Assembly (NCBI RefSeq): GCF_025244845.1
Contig: NZ_CP104264.1
Location: forward strand, 1,178,001 to 1,242,000
Direction of reading: 5' to 3'
Source: Arthrobacter sp. zg-Y1171
GTDB taxonomy: Bacteria > Actinomycetota > Actinomycetes > Actinomycetales > Micrococcaceae
DNA: 64,000 nucleotides
Position numbers and translations under genes: made by a program. Positions 1 to 8,866 of this stretch are shown here, piece after piece (the stretch's first letter is position 1; every line of letters begins with the position of its first letter). Below the pieces are notes generated by a model. The model saw only the letters and a program-made list of their open reading frames with translations, had not been told where the DNA came from and did no database searches.

Positions 1-2
1 CG

Positions 3-254
3 GACGACGTCACCCCCGAGTCCACCGAGCCCCTGCTGGACCGGCACGTGCCCGGAGTCATGGAAGCCATCCGTGCCAAGGGGCTGGCCTCGACGCCGAT
101 GGCCGCCATCAGCCGCGGGTTCGCCGGCACCGCCGGCCGCACCTTTGTGGTCAACCTGCCCGGTTCCCCGGCCGCGGTGGCGGACGGGCTGGCCGTACTG
201 GAACCGATCATCGGCCATATCTGCGGCCAGTTGGAAGGAAAGCGTGAACACTAG
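3..254 (+). CDS. moaB: Molybdenum cofactor protein, MoaB/Mog family (5' end outside window)
   Basis: Only the last 83 residues are present; the reading frame is open from the window edge. The visible part holds the family C-terminal signature VVNLPGSPAAV (PGSP loop) after an AISRGFAGTAGRTF stretch, typical of MoaB/MogA proteins that adenylylate molybdopterin or bind it. The gene overlaps moaE by 11 nt, so the two are translationally linked and both serve molybdenum cofactor synthesis. Whether it is MogA-like or MoaB-like cannot be settled from the C-terminus. Confidence 0.8.
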   Translation, partial: DDVTPESTEPLLDRHVPGVMEAIRAKGLASTPMAAISRGFAGTAGRTFVVNLPGSPAAVADGLAVLEPIIGHICGQLEGKREH

Positions 255-681
255 CGAAGTTGTCCGTGCCACCGTCTCCGCCGAGCCGCTGAGCAGCACC
301 GAGGCCGAACAGAACGCGTGGTCGCCGGACTGCGGCGCCGTGGTCCTCTTCAGCGGCATCGTCCGCAACCACGACGACGGCAAGTCCGTCACGGCACTTG
401 CCTACAGCGCGCACCCCACGGCACAGTCCGTGCTGGGCGAGGTGGCCGCCGGAATTGCGGCGAAGTACGACGGCGTCCGGATCTGGGTGGCCCACCGCAC
501 CGGGGACCTGGACATCGGTGACGCCGCCCTGGTGGCTGCCGTCGCCTCGGCCCATCGAGGCACCGCGTTTGCGGCCTGCTCCGAGCTCGTGGACACGGTC
601 AAGGCGAACGTGCCCATCTGGAAGGAGCAGGGCTTCACGGACGGCAGCACCGAGTGGGTGGGCGTCAGCGACCGGCCCTGA
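244..681 (+). CDS. moaE: Molybdopterin synthase catalytic subunit MoaE
   Basis: 145 residues from a GTG start placed inside the end of the upstream moaB-like gene, with AAGGAA just ahead. MoaE is the large subunit of molybdopterin synthase, which converts precursor Z to molybdopterin with sulfur from the MoaD thiocarboxylate. Family features are GAVVLFSGIVRN (31-42), the AHRTGDLDIGD segment (83-93) and the catalytic lysines in VKANVPIWKEQ (K120 and K127). The reading frame is open further upstream, but that would overlap the moaB-like gene deeply. No moaD is visible in the window. Confidence 0.93.
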   Translation: MNTSEVVRATVSAEPLSSTEAEQNAWSPDCGAVVLFSGIVRNHDDGKSVTALAYSAHPTAQSVLGEVAAGIAAKYDGVRIWVAHRTGDLDIGDAALVAAVASAHRGTAFAACSELVDTVKANVPIWKEQGFTDGSTEWVGVSDRP

Positions 682-685
682 CCGG

Positions 686-691
686 TAATCT
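686..691 (+). promoter_or_regulatory. -10 hexamer TAATCT for dapB
   Basis: TAATCT ends 7 nt before the dapB ATG, predicting transcription from at or next to the start codon. It lies just after the moaE stop, so dapB has its own promoter. No good -35 is visible. Confidence 0.5.
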
Positions 692-698
692 GGAGCCT

Positions 699-1457
699 AT
701 GAGCGAAAAACTTGCCGTAGCGGTCCTCGGGGCCGCAGGCCGCATGGGGTCCGAGGCCGTTGCCGCCGTCGAGGCCGCCGAAGACATGGAACTCGTTGCA
801 GCGCTGGGCCGTACCGACCCGCTGGAAACCCTCGTCTCGGCCGGTGCCCGGTACGTAGTGGACCTGACCGTGCCGGACAGCACCGAGGCCAACGTCCGCT
901 TCGCCGTCGAGCACGGCATGCACGCCGTGGTCGGCACCACCGGATGGGATGCCGAGCGGCTGGGCCGCCTGGCGGAGCTGCTGGAAACGTCCCCCGCTAC
1001 CGGTGTGCTCATCGCGCCGAACTTCGCCCTCGGCTCCGTGCTGGCCTCGGCCTTCGCCGCCAAGGCCGCCCGGTACTTCGAATCGGTGGAACTGATTGAG
1101 CTGCACCACCCGGACAAGGTGGACGCCCCCTCGGGAACGGCCGTACGCACCGCGCAGCTGATCGCCGCCGCACGCGCCGAGGCCGCTGCGGCTCCCTCTC
1201 CGGATGCCACAACCAAGGCACTGCCGGGAGCGCGCGGCGCGGAGGTGGACGGAGTGCACGTGCATTCCGTGCGGCTGCGCGGGCTGGTGGCCCACCAGGA
1301 AGTGCTCCTGGGCGGACCGGGCGAGCAGCTGACCATCCGGCATGATTCCTTCGACCGCGCCTCCTTCATGCCCGGTGTCCTGCTGGGCCTGCGGCAGGTC
1401 GCCGACCATCCCGGACTGACCGTCGGACTTGACGGCTACCTCAACCTGAACGACTAA
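699..1457 (+). CDS. dapB: 4-hydroxy-tetrahydrodipicolinate reductase DapB
   Basis: 252 residues. It reduces hydroxy-tetrahydrodipicolinate with NAD(P)H in the lysine/diaminopimelate pathway. The N-terminal Rossmann motif is GAAGRMG (11-17). The substrate-binding and catalytic segment HHPDKVDAPSGT lies at about 136-147, and the C-terminal VAHQEVLLGG and SFMPGVLLGL segments are typical. The ATG at 699 fits the family N-terminus and the -10 element 7 nt upstream; a longer frame starts at 654 inside moaE and is unlikely. dapA lies 1.8 kb downstream, separated by a membrane-protein pair. Confidence 0.96.
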   Translation: MSEKLAVAVLGAAGRMGSEAVAAVEAAEDMELVAALGRTDPLETLVSAGARYVVDLTVPDSTEANVRFAVEHGMHAVVGTTGWDAERLGRLAELLETSPATGVLIAPNFALGSVLASAFAAKAARYFESVELIELHHPDKVDAPSGTAVRTAQLIAAARAEAAAAPSPDATTKALPGARGAEVDGVHVHSVRLRGLVAHQEVLLGGPGEQLTIRHDSFDRASFMPGVLLGLRQVADHPGLTVGLDGYLNLND

Positions 1458-1465
1458 GGAACACG

Positions 1466-1951
1466 TTGTCTTTCTTCACGGGCCTTTTCTCCAACCGCGC
1501 CAAGCTCGGCGTGGCCCTGGTGACCCTGCTGCTCTTCTTCTACCTGTGGGTCTCGGCGCAGCGCGGCTGGCTGCTGCTCACTTCTGACGAAATTTCGGCC
1601 AAACTGATGGGCCTTGCCTACCTGGTGCTGCCGGTGGTCGGCGCGTGGGCGCTCATCCGTGAGCTGATGTTCGGCAACCGGACGGAGCAGATGGCCCGGA
1701 TCCTGGCCGAGGAAGGCCGGCTGCCGGTGGATGACCTGCCGCGTACGCCTGCCGGACGGATTGTGCGGGAAGCCGCGGACGCCCAGTTCCCCTTGTACAA
1801 GGCCGAGACCGAGGCCGCCCCCGAGGATTGGCGCAGCTGGTTCCGGCTGTCCTGCGCCTACGACGCCGCCGGGGACCGCACGCGCGCCCGGCGCACCATG
1901 CGGCAGGCCGGCAGGCTCTATGCGGGAACCCGGAACCAGCCCGGAGCCTAG
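1466..1951 (+). CDS. Small membrane protein with TPR-like tail, function unknown
   Basis: 161 residues from a TTG start with a TAAGGA ribosome site 5 nt upstream and only 8 nt after dapB, so probably cotranscribed with it. Two hydrophobic segments (about 12-30 and 47-66) are followed by a soluble region. Its end, DWRSWFRLSCAYDAAGDR onward (about 120-155), looks like one TPR-type helix pair with several arginines. I do not recognise a named family. Its stop overlaps the stop of the convergent minus-strand gene within CTAG. Confidence 0.75.
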   Translation: MSFFTGLFSNRAKLGVALVTLLLFFYLWVSAQRGWLLLTSDEISAKLMGLAYLVLPVVGAWALIRELMFGNRTEQMARILAEEGRLPVDDLPRTPAGRIVREAADAQFPLYKAETEAAPEDWRSWFRLSCAYDAAGDRTRARRTMRQAGRLYAGTRNQPGA

Positions 1952-3135
1952 CGCTTCTGCCGGGCCGGGGCCGCGGTCCGGCCGCCCTTGCCGCGGGCCA
2001 GCCGGGAGGCGCCCGAGGTGACCAGTTCCAGCGGGCCGCGTGCGTCGATGCGTTGGAACAGGACGGCCAGCACCACCAGGATCGCCGCTTGGATCCAGTA
2101 CACCGGCATCGGTTCCAGGGGCGGGCTCTGCTGGTCCACCATGGTCATCACCCACACGTGCAGGCTGTACAGGGTGAGGGTCATGGCGCCGGCCGCGGAG
2201 AGGGGCAGCAGGAGGTTCGGCCGGGCACGCGTCAGGAGCAGGCAGGCGCCCAGCACGGCGGCTGCGGTGCCGGCGGTGTGCAGCATGTCCAGGCTGGTGT
2301 TGGAATGCGGTCCTGCCAACGCGAGCCACCACCAGGAACCGGTCTGCTCCACCGAACTGAGATTGACCTCCAGCATCCGTGCCAGCGGCCACTGCTGTCC
2401 GGACTCGGTGGCCCGGAGGGCATCAAAACCGCCCAGCTCACCAAGCAGGTAATAGGAGGCCAACTTTGCGGTCACGGCGGCAAACACCCCGCCCGTGAGC
2501 AGTCCCACCTGAACCGGCAGGCTGGTCAACGCCAGCCGCCCGATCACCAGCCCCAGCAGGATATAGCTCAGCCACTGCAGCACCGGGTAGAACCCCGTGA
2601 CGAAGACATCCGCTGCCAGCGCGGCGGGGGAGAGGAACGCCTCCCAGGTGATGTTTCCACCGATATCCGACGGCGAGAGGTTCCGCAGCAGCCAGTCCCG
2701 CGCCACGTAGGCAAGCACCGGGGACAGGAGCAGCCAGGCCCCGGCCCAGACGGCCAGCCGGCGAAGCGGCATACCCAGGAACGGCAGCGCCAGCAGGAAC
2801 AGGACGGCGTAATGGAAGAGGATGACGGCGATGGTGGTTTCCAGTCCGCCCAGGGTCAGGCCCACCAGGGCGATGATGAGTGCCCGCACCGCAATTCCGC
2901 GCCGGTCCCGGTTCACTGCCTTCGCCTCATGGGGTTCGCTGCCGCCGGTCAGCAGCGCCAGCCCGACGCCGGCAACCACCGCGAACAAGGCCGAGGAACG
3001 TCCGGAGAACACCAGCCCGGTCAGGCTGGGATCGCCGGTTTCCTGGTTGTAGAGCGGCAGCACGTGCGTGGCGATCATGCCCAGCAGGGCGATCCCGCGG
3101 GCAGCATCGATGCCGGTCAGGCGGCGTTGGTTCAT
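1948..3135 (-). CDS. Multi-spanning membrane protein, DUF1624/DUF418 acyltransferase-like
   Basis: 395 residues from the ATG at 3135 (MNQRRLTGIDAARGIALLGM). The RxxGIDAARGIALLGM opening and the roughly ten hydrophobic segments are typical of the heparan-alpha-glucosaminide N-acetyltransferase-like / DUF418 group of polytopic membrane proteins. The substrate is unknown; transfer of acetyl groups to cell-envelope sugars is a guess from the family. A longer frame begins 29 codons upstream but lacks family character. The C-terminus is basic (RLARGKGGRTAAPARQKR). The stop codon shares a CTAG tetranucleotide with the convergent gene. Confidence 0.8.
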   Translation of the reverse strand: MNQRRLTGIDAARGIALLGMIATHVLPLYNQETGDPSLTGLVFSGRSSALFAVVAGVGLALLTGGSEPHEAKAVNRDRRGIAVRALIIALVGLTLGGLETTIAVILFHYAVLFLLALPFLGMPLRRLAVWAGAWLLLSPVLAYVARDWLLRNLSPSDIGGNITWEAFLSPAALAADVFVTGFYPVLQWLSYILLGLVIGRLALTSLPVQVGLLTGGVFAAVTAKLASYYLLGELGGFDALRATESGQQWPLARMLEVNLSSVEQTGSWWWLALAGPHSNTSLDMLHTAGTAAAVLGACLLLTRARPNLLLPLSAAGAMTLTLYSLHVWVMTMVDQQSPPLEPMPVYWIQAAILVVLAVLFQRIDARGPLELVTSGASRLARGKGGRTAAPARQKR

Positions 3136-3186
3136 GCACAGAATCGTCTCACAGGCCGCCGGGCCGGCTGCCGCTTCCACATACTG

Positions 3187-3217
3187 TTGCCCCATTGCGG
3201 TGCGTAACGGGTAACGT
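3187..3217 (+). promoter_or_regulatory. dapA promoter
   Basis: TAACGT at 3212-3217 lies 7 nt before the dapA ATG. TTGCCC at 3187-3192 is a possible -35 with a 19-nt spacer. It predicts a leaderless dapA mRNA. Confidence 0.5.
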
Positions 3218-3224
3218 TTCACCC

Positions 3225-4142
3225 ATGGATTTCCAAAACAGCACGCTTCCTTTCGGCACCCTCGTCACCGCCATGGTGACCCCGTTCACCGAGGACGGGG
3301 AAGTGGACTTCGACGCCACTGCCTACCTGGCGAACAAGCTCGTCGAAGACGGCTGCGACGGCCTGGTGGTATCCGGCACCACCGGTGAAACCTCCACGCT
3401 GGAAGACAGCGAGAAGGAAGACCTGTTCCGCGTGGTCGCCCAGACCGTGGGCGGCCGTGCCAAGGTCATTGCCGGCACCGGCACCAACCACACGTCCCAC
3501 TCGGTGGAGATGGCCCGCCGTGCCGAGCGTGCCGGCGTCGACGGCCAGCTGGTGGTCACCCCGTACTACAACAAGCCCACGCAGGCCGGCGTGCTGGCGC
3601 ACTTCGACGCCGTCACCGCGGCCACCGACCTGCCGGTCATGGTGTACGACATTCCCGGCCGCGCCGGCATTGCCCTGAGCACCTCCACCATCTTCCGGCT
3701 GGCCGAGAACCCCCGGATCCTGGCGCTGAAGGACGCGAAGGCGGACTTCGCCGGCATCACCCGCGTGCTGGCCAACACCACGCTGGACGTTTACGCCGGC
3801 GACGACGGGCTGACCCTGCCGTGGATGGCCGCCGGTGCCGTCGGCGTCGTCAGCGTGTCCGCGCACGTGGCCACCGCGCAGTTCCGCGCCCTGGTCGACG
3901 CCGCCGCAGCCGGGGATTTCGCCACTGCCCGCCGCATCCACTTCGAACTGGATCCGGTGGTCCGTGCCGTAATGACCCACATTCCGGGCACCGTTTCGAC
4001 GAAGCAGATCCTGGCGATGCAGAAGGTCATTCCCACTGCAGCGGTCCGGTTGCCGCTGGTGGCCCCCGACGCCGTCGAGATGGAAGCCATCCTGACCGAC
4101 CTGGCAGAAGCCGGCATGGACTTCTCCCGGACCGAGGCGTAA
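3225..4142 (+). CDS. dapA: 4-hydroxy-tetrahydrodipicolinate synthase DapA
   Basis: 305 residues, the family's usual length. It condenses pyruvate with aspartate semialdehyde, the committed step to lysine and diaminopimelate. Visible signatures are VVSGTTGETSTL (about 48-59), VTPYYNKPTQAG (111-122), YDIPGR with catalytic Tyr141, and ALKDAK with Schiff-base Lys169. The start is the ATG just after the TAACGT element; an in-frame extension to 2880 would run antisense through the neighbouring gene. RNase J follows after 6 nt and is probably cotranscribed. Confidence 0.97.
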   Translation: MDFQNSTLPFGTLVTAMVTPFTEDGEVDFDATAYLANKLVEDGCDGLVVSGTTGETSTLEDSEKEDLFRVVAQTVGGRAKVIAGTGTNHTSHSVEMARRAERAGVDGQLVVTPYYNKPTQAGVLAHFDAVTAATDLPVMVYDIPGRAGIALSTSTIFRLAENPRILALKDAKADFAGITRVLANTTLDVYAGDDGLTLPWMAAGAVGVVSVSAHVATAQFRALVDAAAAGDFATARRIHFELDPVVRAVMTHIPGTVSTKQILAMQKVIPTAAVRLPLVAPDAVEMEAILTDLAEAGMDFSRTEA

Positions 4143-4148
4143 GCAATC

Positions 4149-5858
4149 ATGAGCGAAACTGCCGAAACTGCCGAAACTGCCGAACCCGGCCTGCTGACCC
4201 CGCCGCCGCTGGAGGCGGAAACCCTGAGGATCGTCGCGCTGGGCGGCCTCGGGGAGATCGGCCGGAACATGGCCGTCTTCGAAATCGACGGCAAGCTGCT
4301 CATCGTGGACTGCGGTGTCCTCTTCCCCGAGGAAACCCAGCCCGGCGTGGACCTCATCCTGCCGGACTTCTCCTACATCGAGGACCGCCTGGATGACGTG
4401 GTCGGCGTGGTGCTCACCCACGGCCACGAGGACCACATCGGCGCGGTGCCGTACCTGCTGCGGCTGAAGAACGATATTCCCCTGATCGGTTCGCAGCTGA
4501 CGCTGGCGCTGGTGGAAGCGAAGCTGCAGGAACACCGCATCAAGCCGTTCTCCCTGACGGTCACCGAGGGGCAGATCGAGCAGCTCGGCCCGTTCGAATG
4601 CGAATTCGTGGCGGTCAACCACTCCATCCCCGACGCGCTGGCTGTGTTCATCCGCACCGCTGCCGGCACGGTGCTGCACACCGGCGACTTCAAAATGGAC
4701 CAGCTGCCCCTGGACGGCCGGATCACGGACCTGCGCGCCTTCGCCCGGCTGGGTGAAGAGGGCGTGGACCTGTTCATGGCAGACTCCACCAACGCCGACG
4801 TCCCCGGGTTCACCACCGCCGAACGCGAAATCGGCCCGGTGCTGCAGGAACTGTTCGGCAAGGTGGACAAGCGCATCATTGTCGCTTCCTTCTCCTCCCA
4901 CATCCACCGCGTCCAGCAGGTCCTCGACGCTGCCGCCGCGGACAACCGCTTCGTCTGCTTTGTCGGACGGTCCATGGTGCGCAATATGGCGATCGCCGAG
5001 AAACTCGGTTACCTCCACGTGCCCGAAGGCATCCTGGTCGACCTGAAGAACGTCGACGAGCTGCCGGACAACAAGGTGGTGCTGATGTCCACCGGATCCC
5101 AGGGCGAGCCCATGGCGGCCCTATCCCGGATGGCGAACGGCGACCACCGGATCCGCATCGGCAAGGGCGACACCGTCATCCTCGCCTCATCCCTGATTCC
5201 CGGCAACGAAAACGCCGTGTTCCGCGTGATCAACGGGCTTATGCGGCTGGGTGCCGACGTCGTACACAAGGGCAACGCGAAAATCCACGTCTCCGGGCAC
5301 GCAGCCGCCGGTGAACTGCTCTACTGCTACAACATCCTGCGGCCGAAGAACGCCATGCCGGTGCACGGCGAGACCCGGCACCTCATCGCCAACGGCCGCC
5401 TGGCCGCTGCCACCGGTGTCCCGGAGCAGAACATCATCCTGGCCGACGACGGCACGGTGGTCGACCTGCGCGACGGCAAGGCCCGCGTGGTGGGCGAAGT
5501 GGAGTGCGGCTTCGTCTATGTGGACGGGTCCAGCGTCGGAGCGATCACCGACACCGACCTGAAGGACCGGCGGATCCTCAGCGAGGAAGGCTTCATCTCC
5601 ATCATTTCCGTGGTGAACCGCAGTACCGGCACCATCGTCTCCGGCCCGGAAATCCACGCCCGCGGCTTTGCCGAGGGTGACGCGGTCTTCGACGAGATCA
5701 TTCCCAAGATCAGTGCGGCCCTGGAAGAAGCGGTGCGCTCCAACACCGACCACACCACCTACCAGCTGCAGCAGGTGGTCCGGCGGGTCGTGGGGACCTG
5801 GGTCAACCGCCGGCTGCGGCGCCGTCCCATGATCGTGCCGGTAGTGGTCGAGGCCTAG
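4149..5858 (+). CDS. rnj: Ribonuclease J
   Basis: 569 residues. RNase J is a zinc-dependent endo/5'-exoribonuclease that matures rRNA and degrades mRNA. The metallo-beta-lactamase core shows LTHGHEDHIGAVPYLL (HxHxDH at 91-96), the HTGDFKMD segment and the beta-CASP motifs (ASFSSHIHRVQQVLD; STGSQGEP; VSGHAAAGEL; PVHGETRHL). The N-terminus carries a short AET repeat (SETAETAETAE) encoded by a tandem 9-nt repeat, a likely variable tail. dapA-rnj gene order is common in actinobacteria. The gene starts 6 nt after dapA. Confidence 0.95.
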   Translation: MSETAETAETAEPGLLTPPPLEAETLRIVALGGLGEIGRNMAVFEIDGKLLIVDCGVLFPEETQPGVDLILPDFSYIEDRLDDVVGVVLTHGHEDHIGAVPYLLRLKNDIPLIGSQLTLALVEAKLQEHRIKPFSLTVTEGQIEQLGPFECEFVAVNHSIPDALAVFIRTAAGTVLHTGDFKMDQLPLDGRITDLRAFARLGEEGVDLFMADSTNADVPGFTTAEREIGPVLQELFGKVDKRIIVASFSSHIHRVQQVLDAAAADNRFVCFVGRSMVRNMAIAEKLGYLHVPEGILVDLKNVDELPDNKVVLMSTGSQGEPMAALSRMANGDHRIRIGKGDTVILASSLIPGNENAVFRVINGLMRLGADVVHKGNAKIHVSGHAAAGELLYCYNILRPKNAMPVHGETRHLIANGRLAAATGVPEQNIILADDGTVVDLRDGKARVVGEVECGFVYVDGSSVGAITDTDLKDRRILSEEGFISIISVVNRSTGTIVSGPEIHARGFAEGDAVFDEIIPKISAALEEAVRSNTDHTTYQLQQVVRRVVGTWVNRRLRRRPMIVPVVVEA

Positions 5859-5941
5859 TCCGGGCCGTGGTACAGGGTGGGCAAGTAGCCCGAAAACCGT
5901 TCCCGGCCGCGTAAATTCAGGGTATCCGGGGCCCCATCGGG

Positions 5942-5947
5942 TAGCGT
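5942..5947 (+). promoter_or_regulatory. -10 hexamer TAGCGT for ftsK
   Basis: TAGCGT ends 7 nt before the ATG at 5955 and overlaps the alternative GTG at 5946. The geometry favours a leaderless mRNA beginning at the ATG. Confidence 0.45.
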
Positions 5948-5954
5948 GGCTCGT

Positions 5955-8846
5955 ATGGCGACTCGTACTTCCCCTGCCGCACGCAGCGGTGCCTCCGGCC
6001 GGACCACGGCCCGGAGCGCCGGCGGCAGCTCAAGCAAGACATCAGGCAAGTCCAGCGCGCGCGGCGGATCCGGAGGCCGGGGGACCTCTGCGTCGCGCCA
6101 GGCGCCCCCGGACCAGCTGCCGCTGCCGCTGCGCGCGGTGGAGAGCGCCTGGATGGGCATCTCCCGCATCGCAGGGGCCGGCGTCCGCAAGCTCGGCGCC
6201 GATGTATCTCCCGAGCGCGAAATCCGCCGCGACGGGACCGGATTCTTCCTGATCCTGCTTGCCCTCGCCGTCGCCACCGTCGAGTGGTGGGCCCTGCGCG
6301 GTCCCGTTGCCGACGTGATCCACGCCGCCGCGGCCGGAACATTCGGCTGGATGGCCGTGGTGCTGCCCTTTATGCTCACCGCCGGCGCAGTCCGCCTGTT
6401 CCGCTACCCGGAGCGGCACCGAGCCAACAGCAGGATCAGCATCGGCCTCGTGATCATGCTGCTCGCCGGCTCCGGCATCACGCACATTGCGGGCGGCCTG
6501 CCCGCACTGTCGGACGGGTTCGACCGGCTCTGGGCCTCCGGCGGCATCGTCGGCTTCCTCGTCGCCGGACCGTTGTCCGCCGCCCTGACTCAGTGGCCGG
6601 TGCTGGTCCTCCTTTCGCTGCTGGTGTTCGTGAGTGTCCTGATCATCACGGCCACGCCGTTCCGCCATATTCCGCTGCGCCTGCGTGCAATGTATGAACA
6701 CCTCATGGGCCAGGACCTGGACCCCGATGATCCTGAAGCGCACGACCAGAGCTACCTCTACGGCACGCCTAAGCCGGAAAAGGTCCGCAAGCCGCGCAAG
6801 AGCCGCCGCGAAAAGGAAGCGGAGGCCGCTGCCGCGCAGGACGGTTTCGCCGGCGACGAAGCATTTGAACGCGCTCTGCTGCAGGACGAGGAAGATGAAG
6901 CAGCAGCCGCTGCCGCGGCCGCGCCGGCAGTACCCCCGGGAGTCCGGCGTCCCACGCAGTCCGAACTGGCCACGCAGAAGATCCGCCGCAACCAGGGCCT
7001 GCCCGTCGACGGCGGCATGGACACCGCAGAGCCGCCCACCGAGGCCATCAGCACCGTCCCCGGCGCCACCGAAGTCCTGAACCTGGCCGCCGTTCCGCCC
7101 GTAGCGCCCGTGCCGTCCCGGCCGGTCCAGCCGGTCCCGCCGAACACACCCATCCCGCAGCGCACCGAGCAGCTGCAGCTCTCCGGCGACATCACCTATA
7201 CGCTGCCGCCGTCGGACTTCCTGCCCCCGGGACCGCCGGCGAAGGAGCGCTCCGAAGCCAACGACGCGGTCGTCGCCGCACTGACGCACACGCTCGAGCA
7301 GTTCAACGTGGACGCGAAGGTCACCGGATTCTCCCGCGGCCCGACGGTCACCCGCTACGAGATCGAACTCGGCGAAGGCACCAAGGTGGAACGCGTCACC
7401 GCGCTGTCCAAGAACATTGCCTACGCCGTGGCGAGCTCCGACGTACGCATCCTGTCGCCCATTCCGGGTAAATCCGCCATCGGCATCGAAATCCCCAATG
7501 CGGACAAGGAAGTTGTTGCCCTGGGCGATGTCCTGCGGTCCAACTCCGCCCGGAAGACCGAGCACCCCATGGTCATGGGTGTGGGCAAGGACGTCGAAGG
7601 CGGCTTCGTGGTGGCCAACCTGGCCAAGATGCCCCACCTGCTGGTGGCCGGAGCCACCGGTGCCGGTAAATCCTCCTTCGTGAACTCGATGATCACGTCC
7701 ATCCTGATGCGCTCCACGCCGGATGAAGTCCGCATGGTGATGGTGGACCCCAAGCGTGTGGAGCTGACCGCCTACGAAGGCGTGCCGCACCTGATCACCC
7801 CGATCATTACCAACCCGAAGAAAGCCGCGGAAGCGCTGCAGTGGGTGGTCCGCGAAATGGACACCCGCTACGACGACCTCGCAAACTTCGGCTTCAAGCA
7901 CATCGACGATTTCAACAAGGCCGTCCGCAACGGCAAGGTGGTGCCCCCGGCCGGATCCAAGCGGGTCATCCGGGCCTACCCGTACCTGCTGGTGATCGTG
8001 GACGAGCTCGCCGACCTCATGATGGTCGCCCCGCGGGACGTCGAAGACTCCATCGTGCGCATCACCCAGCTTGCCCGCGCCGCCGGCATCCACCTGGTGC
8101 TGGCCACGCAGCGGCCGTCCGTCGACGTCGTGACCGGCCTGATCAAGGCGAACGTCCCCTCCCGCATGGCGTTCGCCACCTCCTCGGTCACCGACTCCCG
8201 CGTGGTGCTGGACCAGCCCGGCGCGGAAAAGCTCCTGGGCCAGGGCGATGCCCTGTTCCTGCCGATGGGATCCAACAAACCCATCCGTGTGCAGGGAGCC
8301 TGGGTTACCGAGTCCGAGATCCACCGGGTCGTTGAGCACGTCAAGGGCCAGCTGCAGGCCGTCTACCGCGAAGACGTCGCCGTCACGGCACCGAAGAAGC
8401 AGATCGACGACGACATCGGAGACGACCTCGACGTCCTGCTGCAGGCGACCGAACTGGTGGTGACCACGCAGTTCGGTTCCACCTCCATGCTCCAGCGCAA
8501 GCTGCGCGTGGGCTTCGCGAAGGCCGGCCGGCTCATGGACCTGCTGGAGTCCCGCGGCGTGGTGGGACCGTCCGAGGGTTCCAAGGCCCGCGACGTGCTG
8601 GTGAAGCCCGATGACCTGGCCGCCACCCTCGCTGCCATCAGCGGCGGCGAAGCTACGGCGCCGTCCGGGGGAGCCGGAGCCGCGGCGCTGGCGGAGAACG
8701 CCAATGCCAACCACGGCTTCGACCCTGCCGGGCCGGTGGACCTGGTTGCCGCGGACCTGGAGGGCAGGCCGCAGGCGAGCGACTACCACGACGACGCGGA
8801 GGACCCGGACGGTTCCGAAGATGCCTGGAACCTCACCGGCCGGTGA
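5955..8846 (+). CDS. ftsK: DNA translocase FtsK/SpoIIIE
   Basis: 963 residues from the ATG at 5955 (GTG 5946 would add three). FtsK pumps chromosomal DNA through the division septum and aids dimer resolution. Order of parts: basic Ser/Gly/Ala-rich start, about four membrane segments (roughly 95-240), a charged Ala/Pro-rich linker (about 260-410), then the RecA-like motor with Walker A GATGAGKS (566-573) and Walker B VIVDELADLM. The C-terminal winged-helix gamma domain (TSMLQRKLRVGFAKAGRLMD) recognises KOPS-type DNA. pgsA starts 20 nt later under its own -10 element. Confidence 0.96.
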   Translation: MATRTSPAARSGASGRTTARSAGGSSSKTSGKSSARGGSGGRGTSASRQAPPDQLPLPLRAVESAWMGISRIAGAGVRKLGADVSPEREIRRDGTGFFLILLALAVATVEWWALRGPVADVIHAAAAGTFGWMAVVLPFMLTAGAVRLFRYPERHRANSRISIGLVIMLLAGSGITHIAGGLPALSDGFDRLWASGGIVGFLVAGPLSAALTQWPVLVLLSLLVFVSVLIITATPFRHIPLRLRAMYEHLMGQDLDPDDPEAHDQSYLYGTPKPEKVRKPRKSRREKEAEAAAAQDGFAGDEAFERALLQDEEDEAAAAAAAAPAVPPGVRRPTQSELATQKIRRNQGLPVDGGMDTAEPPTEAISTVPGATEVLNLAAVPPVAPVPSRPVQPVPPNTPIPQRTEQLQLSGDITYTLPPSDFLPPGPPAKERSEANDAVVAALTHTLEQFNVDAKVTGFSRGPTVTRYEIELGEGTKVERVTALSKNIAYAVASSDVRILSPIPGKSAIGIEIPNADKEVVALGDVLRSNSARKTEHPMVMGVGKDVEGGFVVANLAKMPHLLVAGATGAGKSSFVNSMITSILMRSTPDEVRMVMVDPKRVELTAYEGVPHLITPIITNPKKAAEALQWVVREMDTRYDDLANFGFKHIDDFNKAVRNGKVVPPAGSKRVIRAYPYLLVIVDELADLMMVAPRDVEDSIVRITQLARAAGIHLVLATQRPSVDVVTGLIKANVPSRMAFATSSVTDSRVVLDQPGAEKLLGQGDALFLPMGSNKPIRVQGAWVTESEIHRVVEHVKGQLQAVYREDVAVTAPKKQIDDDIGDDLDVLLQATELVVTTQFGSTSMLQRKLRVGFAKAGRLMDLLESRGVVGPSEGSKARDVLVKPDDLAATLAAISGGEATAPSGGAGAAALAENANANHGFDPAGPVDLVAADLEGRPQASDYHDDAEDPDGSEDAWNLTGR

Positions 8847-8854
8847 ATCTTCGC

Positions 8855-8860
8855 TAGGCT
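8855..8860 (+). promoter_or_regulatory. -10 hexamer TAGGCT for pgsA
   Basis: TAGGCT ends 6 nt before the pgsA GTG, in the 20-nt gap after ftsK. It predicts a leaderless pgsA-cinA transcript in addition to read-through from ftsK. Confidence 0.5.
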
Positions 8861-8866
8861 GAAGGC

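Noticed and set aside
3219..8789. Long antisense frames opposite dapA-RNase J (599 codons) and ftsK (915 codons)
   Set aside because: They mirror well-supported genes, have no family features and are the expected shadow frames of high-G+C coding sequence.
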